This document shows positions 50,152-58,924 of a stretch of 64,000 nucleotides of DNA, piece after piece. The stretch is from contig CAMCOD010000005.1 in assembly GCA_945876435.1 (NCBI GenBank), positions 27,786 through 91,785 of the forward strand, read 5' to 3'. The notes under the pieces are model-generated. The model did no database searches. It worked only from the letters and a program-made list of their open reading frames with translations, and had not been told where the DNA came from. This DNA is from an uncultured Clostridia bacterium (GTDB lineage Bacteria > Bacillota > Clostridia > Oscillospirales > Ruminococcaceae). The position numbers and the translations under genes are program-made. How positions within the stretch are numbered: position 1 is the stretch's first letter; each line of letters starts with the position of its first letter.

Positions 50152-51492
50152 TTACATCATACCCGGGAAAAACGGCATCTTACGTTTGCCCTTTTTACCC
50201 AGATTTTTTACCTGTTTCATCATTTCCTTCATCTGCCGGTGCTGCTTCAGCAGTCGGTTGACCTGCGCCACATCGGTGCCGCTGCCTGCCGCAATGCGGC
50301 GTTTGCGGGAAGGATTGATGATATCGGGGTTTGCGCGCTCTGCTTTTGTCATGGAGTTGATGATCGCTTCCATGTACATGAACTCTTTTTCTCCGGCAGC
50401 GGCGGCTTCATCGTCGATTTTTCCGGCTACGCCAGGGATCATGTTCAGTACCTTGCCCAAAGGGCCCATACCGCGGATCTGTTTCATCTGCTCCAGCAGG
50501 TCATTCATATCAAACTCATTGTTTTTCAGACGTTCGACAGCCTTCGCCGCCTTTTCCTCGTCCATATCAGTCTGCACCTTTTCGATCAGAGAAAGCACAT
50601 CACCCATACCGAGGATTCGGGAGGCCATACGGTCCGGATAGAAAGGCTCCAGCTCATCCAGCTTCTCGCCCATACCCACAAATTTAATGGGTTTCCCGGT
50701 GACCGCGCGAACAGACAAGGCCGCGCCGCCGCGGGTATCGCCATCCAGCTTGGTGAGAATCACACCGTCAATGCCTAAGGCATTGTTAAAGCTTTCCGCT
50801 ACATTGACGGAATCCTGACCGGTCATGGAGTCGATGACCAGCAGGATCTCATCCGGTTCTACCGCAGCTTTGATATCCTGAAGCTCCTGCATCAGTTCTT
50901 CATCCACATGAAGCCGGCCGGCGGTATCCAAAATCACAATATCGTGACCATAGTCTTTCGCGTATTTAATCGCTTCTTTGGCGATCGTTACCGGATTCTC
51001 TTTCCCCATTTCAAAAACAGGCGTATCCACCTGCTTGCCTACCACTTTCAGCTGGTCAATAGCAGCCGGGCGGTAAATATCGCAGGCTACCAGCAGCGGA
51101 CGGTGGTTTTCCTTGCGAAACATCTTAGCCAGTTTCGCGGAATGGGTGGTTTTACCGGAACCCTGAAGACCGCACATCATAATAACAGTAGGAATTTTGG
51201 AAGAGAAATGGATGCGAGCGTTTGTCGAACCCATCAGTTCGGTCATTTCATCCCGAACGATCTTGATGACGCTCTGCACCGGAGTAAGACTCTGAAGCAC
51301 CTCGGCACCCACGCACTTTTCGGTTACGCGGTTGATGAAATCCTTCGCTACTTTGTAGTTAACGTCCGCTTCCAGCAACGCCAGGCGAACTTCACGCATG
51401 GCTTCCTTAACGTCAGCCTCTTTCAGAACGCCTTTGGATTTCAGCTTTTTAAAGGTATTATTCAGTTTTTCAGAAAGTCCTTCAAATGCCAT
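50152..51492 (-). CDS. ffh: Signal recognition particle protein Ffh (SRP54)
   Basis: A 446-residue SRP GTPase that recognises signal sequences. N domain, then G domain with MMCGLQGSGKTTHSAKLAK (G1), DIYRPAAIDQLK (G2), DTAGRLHVDEELM (G3), TKLDGDTRGGAALSV (G4) and GMGEKLDELEPF. The Met-rich M domain has MNDLLEQMKQIRGMGPLGKVLNMIPG and ends KMPFFPGMM. Downstream of ylxM, as expected. Confidence 0.97.
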   Translation of the reverse strand: MAFEGLSEKLNNTFKKLKSKGVLKEADVKEAMREVRLALLEADVNYKVAKDFINRVTEKCVGAEVLQSLTPVQSVIKIVRDEMTELMGSTNARIHFSSKIPTVIMMCGLQGSGKTTHSAKLAKMFRKENHRPLLVACDIYRPAAIDQLKVVGKQVDTPVFEMGKENPVTIAKEAIKYAKDYGHDIVILDTAGRLHVDEELMQELQDIKAAVEPDEILLVIDSMTGQDSVNVAESFNNALGIDGVILTKLDGDTRGGAALSVRAVTGKPIKFVGMGEKLDELEPFYPDRMASRILGMGDVLSLIEKVQTDMDEEKAAKAVERLKNNEFDMNDLLEQMKQIRGMGPLGKVLNMIPGVAGKIDDEAAAAGEKEFMYMEAIINSMTKAERANPDIINPSRKRRIAAGSGTDVAQVNRLLKQHRQMKEMMKQVKNLGKKGKRKMPFFPGMM

Positions 51493-51525
51493 TGTCTCGT
51501 TCCTTTCCCCGGATCAGCATCCGTT

Positions 51526-51888
51526 CTATTCCATCAGACGTTCCGCGATACGCTCAATTTCTTTCGCTTGCTCGATCAAAGGCTGGCTTCGAGGCATCTC
51601 CTCCGCCTGGAACGCGATTTCGCGGGCGCAGGCGATAATATGGCTCAACTCTTCCTCCATCTGTCGAAACTTCTTGGCCAAGCCAAGCCGTTCCTCCATA
51701 TCAAGCAAGGTCGCTTCTCCCCGTTTGATGCTGTCCCGCACACCCTGCCGGGTGATCTGGGCAATCTGGGCAATTTCGGCCAGGGACAGATCCTCGTTGT
51801 AGTACAAGCTTACAACTTCCTTCTGTTTGTCCGTCAGCATTTCACCGTAAAAATCCATCAGCATGGATATCTCAAGGTTTTTTGCCAT
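51526..51888 (-). CDS. ylxM: YlxM-like HTH protein
   Basis: A 120-residue protein with a sigma-70 region 4-like helix-turn-helix (LTDKQKEVVSLYYNEDLSLAEIAQIAQITRQGVRDSIKRGE). YlxM family members are thought to modulate SRP assembly. The start ATG at 51888 has AAAGGGAGTTCC upstream. Adjacent to ffh, the conserved partner. Confidence 0.92.
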   Translation of the reverse strand: MAKNLEISMLMDFYGEMLTDKQKEVVSLYYNEDLSLAEIAQIAQITRQGVRDSIKRGEATLLDMEERLGLAKKFRQMEEELSHIIACAREIAFQAEEMPRSQPLIEQAKEIERIAERLME

Positions 51889-52114
51889 GGAACTCCCTTT
51901 CCTTTCCCTTACCAAACCGATCAAAGCATGGTTGTAAAGCGTTTCTCTTTACATCTGACAGAGATTAGTATACACAAAAGCTGCGGTGCTGTCAAGCTTT
52001 TTTCTTTACAGTCTTTCTCTTTTTTATAATTCCGCCTTTTTAGTGAATCAAGAAGAATATCGTGAACAATTTTTGTGCATCTTGACAGAGATATCAAGGA
52101 TTTTCGGCAAAAAG

Positions 52115-52140
52115 AAAAGCACTTCGGATGAAGTGCTTTT
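52115..52140 (-). terminator. Terminator of rplS
   Basis: AAAAGCACTTCATCCGAAGTGCTTTT stem followed by a T-containing run on the minus strand. Confidence 0.85.
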
Positions 52141-52151
52141 CCATTCCTGGA

Positions 52152-52496
52152 TTAGAGGATCTGCTCTTTAACTTTTGCAGATTTACCAACGCGGTCACGC
52201 AGGTAGTACAATTTGCTTCTGCGAACTTTACCATGTCTGGTAACCGTTACTTCCGCAACGTTTGGAGAGTGCATTGGGAACACTCTTTCCACACCGCAGC
52301 CATGAGCCACACGGCGAACAGTAAAGGTTTCAGCGATACCGCCGTTTTTCTTAGCGATAACAGTACCTTCGAAGGCCTGCAGTCTTTCGCGGTTGCCTTC
52401 TTTGATTTTAACCATTACGCGAACGGTGTCACCAACCTCGAACTGTGGAATTTCGGTTTTCATGCAAGACTGAGCAATTGTTTTTAAAGCATCCAT
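52152..52496 (-). CDS. rplS: 50S ribosomal protein L19
   Basis: A 114-residue L19 at the 30S-50S interface ([86 protein letters not shown]). The ATG at 52496 has AAAGGAGGAAG upstream. Unusually it is upstream of the ylxM-trmD run with its own promoter and terminator, rather than directly after trmD. Confidence 0.96.
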   Translation of the reverse strand: MDALKTIAQSCMKTEIPQFEVGDTVRVMVKIKEGNRERLQAFEGTVIAKKNGGIAETFTVRRVAHGCGVERVFPMHSPNVAEVTVTRHGKVRRSKLYYLRDRVGKSAKVKEQIL

Positions 52497-52655
52497 TGAT
52501 ACTTCCTCCTTTAATATCAGACATTCATACACCGGGCTTCTGCTCACGGTCAGAGGAATATCCACTTTAATGTCGCAATCCAATCAGAAGATTGTACATC
52601 AACCCTCGCTGTCCGGCAGAATGGGTATTCTGTTCGGCAGTGGTATTGCATTCTT
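52497..52655 (-). promoter_or_regulatory. Leader of rplS, candidate L19 autoregulatory RNA
   Basis: About 160 nt of untranslated leader separate the promoter from the rplS start. Firmicutes rplS leaders can bind L19. Short complementary stretches are visible but I cannot confirm the L19 leader consensus. Confidence 0.35.
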
Positions 52656-52659
52656 GTAC

Positions 52660-52688
52660 ATAATACCATAAGCTCCGCCCCTTTTCAA
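52660..52688 (-). promoter_or_regulatory. Promoter of rplS
   Basis: Minus-strand TTGAAA (52683-52688), 17 bp ending in TGG, TATTAT (52660-52665). This is about 165 bp upstream of the coding start, in the 264-bp gap after the DUF2344 gene. Confidence 0.7.
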
Positions 52689-52760
52689 GAGGGCAAATCA
52701 TCATTTTTTCTGCTGTTCCGACTGTGGAAACTGGGCATTCTGCCTGCCTTTGTGGAAAAG

Positions 52761-53408
52761 CTACACAAATTGCTCCATTTTGCCGGTATAAACCATCGTT
52801 CTGCAAGTGGAAACGGTTTCGATCTGCTCTTTTCCCGGGAAATTGTCCAGCAGCAGGCTGGGATTGATGTTCACCTCAATGCTGGTGGTACAGCGCAGCG
52901 TCAGTTTTACCCCTTCTGAGCAAAGCGCCTGTTCCAAAACTTGAAAATGGGGCTTCAAATCAATTTCCTTGGGCGCTTTTTTGGTCTTTTTCCATACTTT
53001 GATCTCATCCTGTTCAAAATAATCATTCAGCGTGCGGGAAAGAGCTTCTCCATTTTCGCAGCACAAAAGAATATCGTAATCTGCCCAGGCGATCTCTTTC
53101 TGGTCCATCACCGGTTCGGCACAGCGAAAGACCCGAATATCCGGCGGCAGGCTGTCATTCAGCCGGGCTGTCACCTGTTCATCCGGGATATCCTCCAACA
53201 GGCGCAGGTCAACACACTCATAGCGGCTCTCATAGCCCAGGGACAGCGGCAGCGGGAAGGTCAGGTACATGTGCGGATTAAAGCCCTCGGTGTACCACAC
53301 CGGCAGACCGCTTCGTTTGATGGCCCTCTGCCAGCAGCGGTTGGAGTCCAGATGGGAAATATATTTTGCCCGGCCTAATTTGGTGAAGAATACACGAATT
53401 TTACGCAA
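52761..53408 (-). CDS. DUF2344 radical-SAM-linked protein (TIGR03936 type)
   Basis: A 215-residue protein of the group always found beside a B12-binding radical SAM protein. RVFFTKLGRAKYISHLDSNRCWQRAIKRSGLPVWYTEGFNPHM is its N-terminal hallmark (seen as TEGFNPH plus SLGYESRYECVDL). The start is TTG with GGGAGGGAAATGC ahead. It overlaps the radical SAM gene by 8 bp, so the two act together. The substrate is unknown. Confidence 0.9.
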   Translation of the reverse strand: MRKIRVFFTKLGRAKYISHLDSNRCWQRAIKRSGLPVWYTEGFNPHMYLTFPLPLSLGYESRYECVDLRLLEDIPDEQVTARLNDSLPPDIRVFRCAEPVMDQKEIAWADYDILLCCENGEALSRTLNDYFEQDEIKVWKKTKKAPKEIDLKPHFQVLEQALCSEGVKLTLRCTTSIEVNINPSLLLDNFPGKEQIETVSTCRTMVYTGKMEQFV

Positions 53409-55245
53409 AGCATTTCCCTCCCACCAGTTTATTTGCGCCGCAGCCGGAGCACTGCTGGCGGCAGTGCGGCGTAGTTTTATTTTCTTCCTTGGCGATGCGG
53501 TTTTCCCGGATCAGGAAGTTCTTGCTGACACAGTAATCCAGATGATCCCAAGGCATGATCTCCTCATAAGAACGGAGGCGGTTGGCGTAGAACCCGCCGT
53601 CCAGCCCACAGTCCTCCAAAGCGTCATACCATCTTTGCGGATCAAAGTACTCATCCCAGCCATCCAGCTTGCTGCCTTTTCTCCAACAGGCTTCAATCAC
53701 GTCGCTGAGGCGGCGGTCGCCGCGGGCCAAGATGGCTTCAATATAGCTGGTGTCGGCATCGTGGTAGCTGACGGAGATCTTCTTGGATTTTACACAGGAC
53801 AACAGATATTTCTGCTTCTCGTGGAGCAGTTCCATTGTGTCCTGCGGCTCAAATTCAAAGGGAGTGAAGGGCTTTGGCACGAAGCAGGCACAGCTGATGG
53901 ACACCTGTACCCCCTTGCCCTTTGGCCGGTTGGGGATGCTGTAAAACAGATCCACCACTTTCTGGGCCAGATCCGCAATTCCCTTAATATCCTCCATGGT
54001 CTCCGTAGGTAAGCCCATCATAAAGTACAGCTTTACAGAGGTGTAACCGCCCTCAAAGGCTGTGCGGCAGGTCTCCATGACCTCCTCCTCACGGACATTT
54101 TTGTTGATCACATCACGCAGCCGCTGAGTACCAGCCTCGGCGGCGAAGGTCAGGCCGCTTTTGCGGACTTTCGCAATCTTCTCCATCAATTCCTTGGAGA
54201 AGTTGTCCACACGCAGGGAAGGCAGGGACATATTGATCTTCTGCTCAATGGTCCAGGGCAGCATATCATCCAGCAGCTGCGGCAGCTCATCGTAGTCACT
54301 GGTGCTCAGGGAGGTCAGAGAGATCTCCTCGTAGCCGGTGGACTGGCAGAGGCATTTGGCATTGTTGTTTAAGGTATTGTGGTGCTTATCCCGCAGAGGA
54401 CGGTAAATAAAGCCCGCTTGACAGAAGCGGCAGCCTCGCAGACAGCCTCGCTGGATCTCCAGCATGGCCCGGTCGTGAACAATACTGGTAAACGGAACCA
54501 CAAAATTATCGGGATAGAACACCTTGTCCAGTTCCCGAATGATGCGCTTCTGCACCTTGGCCGGCACAGAGGGTTCCAACGGCGTTACCGCCTCAATGGT
54601 GCCGTCCGGCTGATAGCTTACGCGATACAGGCTGGGCACATAAACGCCCTCAATATGGGAAGCTTCCAGCAGGAACTGTTCCTTGCTCCAGTTCTCGGCT
54701 TTTGCCTTAACATAAAGCTCCGTCAGCTCCAGATTGACCTCTTCCCCTTCTCCCAGGAAGAACAGGTCAATAAAATCAGCGATCGGCTCCGGATTGCAGG
54801 CGCAGGGACCGCCGGCAGCCACAATCGGCCAAAGATTCTTCCGGTCTTTGGCCCGCAGCGGCACTTTCGCCAGATCCAGCATATTAAGAATGGCGGTGTA
54901 GCTCATCTCATATTGCAGGGTAAAGAGGATAAAATCAAAATTTGTAATGGGATCCAGACTTTCCAGACCGTAAAGCGGGATATCGTGCTCCCGCATCTTC
55001 GCCTCCATATCGGCGTCCGGCGCGAATACGCGCTCGCACCACCAATCCGGATGACTGTTGTAGAGGGAATAGAGGATCTTCATGCCCAAATGGGACATGC
55101 CGACCTCATATTTATCCGGGAAACAGAAGGCCAAACGGACATTGACCTCTTCCCTGTTTTTTACCACGCTGTTCAGCTCGCCGCCGATATACTGGGACGG
55201 CTTCTGCACCTCCAGCAGGATCTTTTCCAATTGTTTTGGTATCAT
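53401..55245 (-). CDS. B12-binding-domain radical SAM protein (TIGR03960 type)
   Basis: A 614-residue protein with an N-terminal cobalamin-binding-like Rossmann domain (GMKILYSLYNSHPDWWCERVF region). The radical SAM core has the cluster motif CLRGCRFCQAGFIYRPLR near residue 258 (CxxxCxxC) and ISLTSLSTSDY and FAAEAGTQRLRDVINKN further on. The C-terminal end has a CRQQCSGCG cysteine cluster. The ATG at 55245 has TTGGAGGAACATT ahead. In many bacteria this gene precedes an RNase G gene; here it precedes rplS. A role in tRNA or ribosome modification is guessed, not shown. Confidence 0.92.
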   Translation of the reverse strand: MIPKQLEKILLEVQKPSQYIGGELNSVVKNREEVNVRLAFCFPDKYEVGMSHLGMKILYSLYNSHPDWWCERVFAPDADMEAKMREHDIPLYGLESLDPITNFDFILFTLQYEMSYTAILNMLDLAKVPLRAKDRKNLWPIVAAGGPCACNPEPIADFIDLFFLGEGEEVNLELTELYVKAKAENWSKEQFLLEASHIEGVYVPSLYRVSYQPDGTIEAVTPLEPSVPAKVQKRIIRELDKVFYPDNFVVPFTSIVHDRAMLEIQRGCLRGCRFCQAGFIYRPLRDKHHNTLNNNAKCLCQSTGYEEISLTSLSTSDYDELPQLLDDMLPWTIEQKINMSLPSLRVDNFSKELMEKIAKVRKSGLTFAAEAGTQRLRDVINKNVREEEVMETCRTAFEGGYTSVKLYFMMGLPTETMEDIKGIADLAQKVVDLFYSIPNRPKGKGVQVSISCACFVPKPFTPFEFEPQDTMELLHEKQKYLLSCVKSKKISVSYHDADTSYIEAILARGDRRLSDVIEACWRKGSKLDGWDEYFDPQRWYDALEDCGLDGGFYANRLRSYEEIMPWDHLDYCVSKNFLIRENRIAKEENKTTPHCRQQCSGCGANKLVGGKCFA

Positions 55246-55330
55246 AATGTTCCTCCAAAGCACAGGTCTTGTTCATTCTTATCTTAATATTTTAGCTTAT
55301 TTTCTTTCTTCTTGCAAGATAGCCCAGAAA

Positions 55331-55353
55331 AAAAGGACCGCTTTCGGCGGTCC
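55331..55353 (-). terminator. Terminator of the HelD-like gene
   Basis: GGACCGCCGAAAGCGGTCC stem followed by T7 on the minus strand. Confidence 0.85.
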
Positions 55354-55359
55354 AGAGGC

Positions 55360-57420
55360 TTAATCCTTCAAAATATCCGGCAGAGCGCCTGTCCTGGTCA
55401 GGTCCAGGCGATGCATGGCGCGGGTGCAGGCGATGTACAGCAGGCTGTTGTCCAGATCACTGCGGTAGTGGCTTTCATCCACATTGGGCACAATGACCTG
55501 GTCGAACTCCAAACCTTTGGCCATGTGCGCGGAGGTGATGATCATGCCCTCCTGAAAATCCTTGCTGGCAAAGGTAAGAAGCTGCAATTCGGGGTAATTT
55601 TCCTTCAGCCGCTCATAAAGAGCCTCCGCTTCCTTCTGGGATTTAGCGATAATTCCCAGCGATCCCAGACCGGAGGCTTTGTATTCCCCGATCAGGCCCT
55701 GTATTTTTTCCAACTGCTCTCCTTCATCCCAACAAAGGTGGAGCTGCGGCTCCATTCCGTGGCGTTCCACCGGGATCAGTTTCTTGTTCTCATGGATCTT
55801 CTGGGCAAAGCGGGTAATTTCAAGGGTGGAGCGGTAACTGCGGCACAATTCCACACAGGAACAGCCCTCAAAAAAGGGTCGGATCTTCTCCACCGAGGAG
55901 GAGCTGTAGGGATTAACGCTTTGATGCGCGTCGCCGAGAATGGTCATTTTACAGGAAAAGATCTTGCTGATGACCGCATACTGGATGGGGGTATAATCCT
56001 GCATCTCATCCACCAGCAGATGGCGGATGGTCTGATAAGCCATGTCGCTGCCCTCATAGAAGATCTTCACATAGAGCAGCGGATAAACGTCACAGTACTC
56101 CAGCTTTCCTTTCGGCAGCTTGCAGAACAGACCCTCCATCCCTTCTTCCTGATAAAAACGGGTATAAAGCTGCATGGCGCTGTTATAGGGGTACATGGCT
56201 TTCATCCGTTTCTTCAGTTCCCGGCTGACAGCGGTGGGCAAGGGCTGTTCATGGGTTCGTTTGTACTGGGCAATAAGATCCAGGGCCATTTTTTGCAGCC
56301 GCTGCTTGATGGGCAGGCGGGTCATGGTGGAAAACATCTGCTGCAGCTGCTCCGCGGACACCTTCACAAATTCCAAGTCCACATCCTCCGGCCGGAAGAA
56401 TTCTTTTTCCGCCTTTTCCAGAAAAGCATCCAGCTGGGAAACAAACGCGATGGTAGCTTTTTTCTGGATGCGCGCAACGGCCGCTTCGTCTTCGTTGTCC
56501 AGCAGCGCGGAAACCTGCTCGCCAAAGGTCTGGAATTTCACCTTTTTTCCCAGAAGTTCCTGAGCCACTTCCTCAAAGCTCATCTCCAGAATGTTTTCCT
56601 CACCCAGCTCCGGCAAAACATTGGAAATATAACTGCCGAACACCTTGTTCGGAGACAGAATCAGAATATTTCGGGAATTGAGAATCTGTTTGTAGCGGTA
56701 CAGCAGAAAGGCCACCCGATGCAGAGCGATGGAGGTCTTTCCGGAACCGGCGGAACCCTGAATAATCAGCACTTTGGCTTCTTCGTCACGGATGATCCGG
56801 TTCTGCTCCTTCTGGATGGTGGCGACGATGTTTTTCATCTTCTCGTCGGAGGTGCGGCTCAGCTCCTTCTGCAGCACCAGATCGTCAATGTTCATGGCGC
56901 TTTCGATCATGTACTCCATCTGGCTGTTCACAATGCGGTACTGCCGCTTCAGGCTGATATCGCCCTCAATGCGGCCCATAGGCGCGGTATAATACGCCGG
57001 ACCGGATTCAAAATCGTAAAACATACTGGAGATCGGTGCACGCCAGTCATAGATGATATTTGCCAGTGTTTTTTCCTCAATAAACGAGTGGATACCCAAA
57101 TACACCGGCAGAATTTCATCCTTACCGGCTTCCTGAAAGTCAATGCGCCCAAAATAAGGCGAAGCGATCAGCTTATCCAAACGCTTGGCTTCCCGGATAA
57201 TCTCCTCTCCCCGACCCATCTCGTCGCTGACGGAAATACGGCTGGCTGCCTTCTCCGCTTTGTCCATTTCCGCCTGTGTTTCCCACATACGCTGCTTCAT
57301 CTCCAGAACCTGATCGGCATAGGAGTCGATTTGAGCCTGTAATGCGGCTCTTGCTGCCTGCAGCTTACCAATAACTGTCTTCAGATAACCGCGTTCATCC
57401 TGTTCGCTTGCTTGGAACAT
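55360..57420 (-). CDS. helD: HelD-like UvrD/Rep-family ATPase
   Basis: A 686-residue superfamily 1 ATPase of the HelD type. In B. subtilis HelD removes stalled RNA polymerase from DNA. An N-terminal antiparallel coiled coil comes first (about residues 1-70, QASEQDERGYLKTVIGKLQ onward). The motor follows: Walker A LIIQGSAGSGKTSIALHR near residue 220, Walker B DEMQDYTPIQY, AHQSVNPYSS, and C-terminal MAKGLEFDQVIVPNVDE and LLYIACTRAMHRLDL. The ATG at 57420 has AAGGAGGGATACC upstream. Confidence 0.9.
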   Translation of the reverse strand: MFQASEQDERGYLKTVIGKLQAARAALQAQIDSYADQVLEMKQRMWETQAEMDKAEKAASRISVSDEMGRGEEIIREAKRLDKLIASPYFGRIDFQEAGKDEILPVYLGIHSFIEEKTLANIIYDWRAPISSMFYDFESGPAYYTAPMGRIEGDISLKRQYRIVNSQMEYMIESAMNIDDLVLQKELSRTSDEKMKNIVATIQKEQNRIIRDEEAKVLIIQGSAGSGKTSIALHRVAFLLYRYKQILNSRNILILSPNKVFGSYISNVLPELGEENILEMSFEEVAQELLGKKVKFQTFGEQVSALLDNEDEAAVARIQKKATIAFVSQLDAFLEKAEKEFFRPEDVDLEFVKVSAEQLQQMFSTMTRLPIKQRLQKMALDLIAQYKRTHEQPLPTAVSRELKKRMKAMYPYNSAMQLYTRFYQEEGMEGLFCKLPKGKLEYCDVYPLLYVKIFYEGSDMAYQTIRHLLVDEMQDYTPIQYAVISKIFSCKMTILGDAHQSVNPYSSSSVEKIRPFFEGCSCVELCRSYRSTLEITRFAQKIHENKKLIPVERHGMEPQLHLCWDEGEQLEKIQGLIGEYKASGLGSLGIIAKSQKEAEALYERLKENYPELQLLTFASKDFQEGMIITSAHMAKGLEFDQVIVPNVDESHYRSDLDNSLLYIACTRAMHRLDLTRTGALPDILKD

Positions 57421-57500
57421 TCGGTATCCCTCCTTCATTTTTGCTTAACCTATATATTATATCAGCTTACCGCAAAAAATCCAGAGTTTTCGCCATATAT

Positions 57501-58076
57501 TCAGAAGTTTTTTATCTGCTGCAGACAGAGAATCAGAGAAAAGACCAGCAAGGCTGGGTTTTGCCGCTGATTCAGCAGCCATAAGCCCGCCAGAATCAGC
57601 AGAATATCCATAAGCGCTGTCGCAATCTCCTCCAGAATCCTTGCCGTCTCCCATGGGAGACAATGCTCCAAAGCAAGAGAAAGGATCTGACCCCCATCCA
57701 TAGGTTTCATTGGGAGAAAATTCAACAGTCCCAGCAGCAAATGAAAGGCGCCCGCCACTTCCCCTCGTGGGAAAAGGAACAAAGCCGCCAACAAATTCGC
57801 CACCGGACCGGCCAGATAAAGCAGCAGCTCTCCCCAAAGACCGCTACTCTGCTCCGTTTTCCTTTGGATGGCAATGCCAAAAGCGCTCAATTCCACCTCA
57901 TTGACCGAAAGACCAAGACAGGCCATAACCAACAGGTGCCCCAATTCATGGATCAGCACCGCACAGCAAAAGGCCAGCCCTATTCCCAGATGATCCAACA
58001 ACAAAAACAGGCTGAAGATCAGTAAAAAAGAAAAGCGCAGAGAAACCGGTACTTTTCCAATATGAAAGGATATCAC
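57501..58076 (-). CDS. SpoIVFB-like membrane metalloprotease (M50)
   Basis: A 191-residue site-2 protease. Zinc motif HELGH lies near residue 43 inside a membrane helix, and the third ligand is in NFLPMKPMDGGQ near residue 120. Hydrophobic helices cover most of the protein. No C-terminal CBS domain is present, unlike B. subtilis SpoIVFB. Given the overlapping SpoIVFA-like gene, it is probably the sporulation protease that activates pro-sigma-K, though this is inferred by pairing. Confidence 0.85.
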   Translation of the reverse strand: MISFHIGKVPVSLRFSFLLIFSLFLLLDHLGIGLAFCCAVLIHELGHLLVMACLGLSVNEVELSAFGIAIQRKTEQSSGLWGELLLYLAGPVANLLAALFLFPRGEVAGAFHLLLGLLNFLPMKPMDGGQILSLALEHCLPWETARILEEIATALMDILLILAGLWLLNQRQNPALLVFSLILCLQQIKNF

Positions 58077-58837
58077 AGCGGCAGCACCCAGAGCGGGTCG
58101 CAGCTCTGGTCCTCCACGATCACCTCAAAATGAACATGAGGCCCGGTGGAAACACCGGTGCTGCCCACCAAAGCGATCCTCTCCCCCCGGCGAAGCACAT
58201 CACCCTCCTGCGCGATCAGCCGCTGACAGTGGGCATACATGGTTTGGAAGCCGTCAGAATGCTCCAGAAGCAGATAATTGCCGTAAATATCCGACCAGCC
58301 AGCCTCCACAACAACAGCGTCAGCGGAGGCATGAACCGCCGTCCCCTCCGTCGCCGCAATGTCAATCCCACGGTGAAAATCCGCTTTTTCCGTGATGGGA
58401 TGAAGCCGGTAGCCAAAAGGGGACGTAATCTTTCCGCTGAGGGGAGCTGTCAGCGCCGCTTCTGTCGTCACCGGTCGAAAACTTGTACCCTCCGGCGCTT
58501 CTTTCTCCTCCATTTGTTCTTCCGACACAGGATAAAAACCGCCCATGCCTTCCGTTTCTTCATAAATATACTGGTTCAGGAAGGTCTGAATCGCTTCCTT
58601 TACCGCCAGCCCCTGGCTCTCATCCGGTAAATCAATGGGTTCCTGCTCCAAAACCTCCGTCAACCAGCCAGTCAGCGCCCCTTTCCAAGGCAGTTCGGCT
58701 TTTTCCCCGCTGTATGCCGCTAAAGCCAGCAAAGCGCATAAAAGTAGCTGTACAGCCAGCACATCCCAGCAGGTCCAGGGCTTAAAGTTTTTCCGCTTTT
58801 CTCTCTGTTTCTCAGAACGATAGCTTGTTTTTTTCAT
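58073..58837 (-). CDS. SpoIVFA-like M23 peptidase domain membrane protein
   Basis: A 254-residue protein with a basic cytoplasmic N-terminus, one membrane helix (about residues 25-45) and an extracytoplasmic M23/LytM domain. The M23 zinc motifs are all present: FHRGIDIAA, MYAHCQ and HVHFEV. It overlaps the M50 protease gene by 4 bp, which matches the spoIVFA-spoIVFB order. SpoIVFA normally regulates SpoIVFB, and its LytM domain need not be catalytic. Here the ligand set is complete, so peptidoglycan endopeptidase activity is also possible. Confidence 0.83.
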   Translation of the reverse strand: MKKTSYRSEKQREKRKNFKPWTCWDVLAVQLLLCALLALAAYSGEKAELPWKGALTGWLTEVLEQEPIDLPDESQGLAVKEAIQTFLNQYIYEETEGMGGFYPVSEEQMEEKEAPEGTSFRPVTTEAALTAPLSGKITSPFGYRLHPITEKADFHRGIDIAATEGTAVHASADAVVVEAGWSDIYGNYLLLEHSDGFQTMYAHCQRLIAQEGDVLRRGERIALVGSTGVSTGPHVHFEVIVEDQSCDPLWVLPL

Positions 58838-58890
58838 CTTCTCATCCCTTTTTCTGTTTTCACAGACAATGTATGAGAAGGCAAAAGAAA

Positions 58891-58916
58891 AAAGACCTTC
58901 CAGACGGAAGGTCTTT
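58891..58916 (-). terminator. Terminator of the CyuA-like gene
   Basis: AAAGACCTTCCGTCTGGAAGGTCTTT stem with a T-run on the minus strand. Confidence 0.85.
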
Positions 58917-58924
58917 TGAGAAAA

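Noticed and set aside
52567..52806. 79-codon minus-strand frame over the rplS leader
   Set aside because: It spans the rplS promoter and the DUF2344 gene end; no RBS or family features.
55312..57342. Long plus-strand open frame (676 codons) opposite helD
   Set aside because: Antisense shadow of a clearly recognisable HelD-like gene; no domain or start signal.
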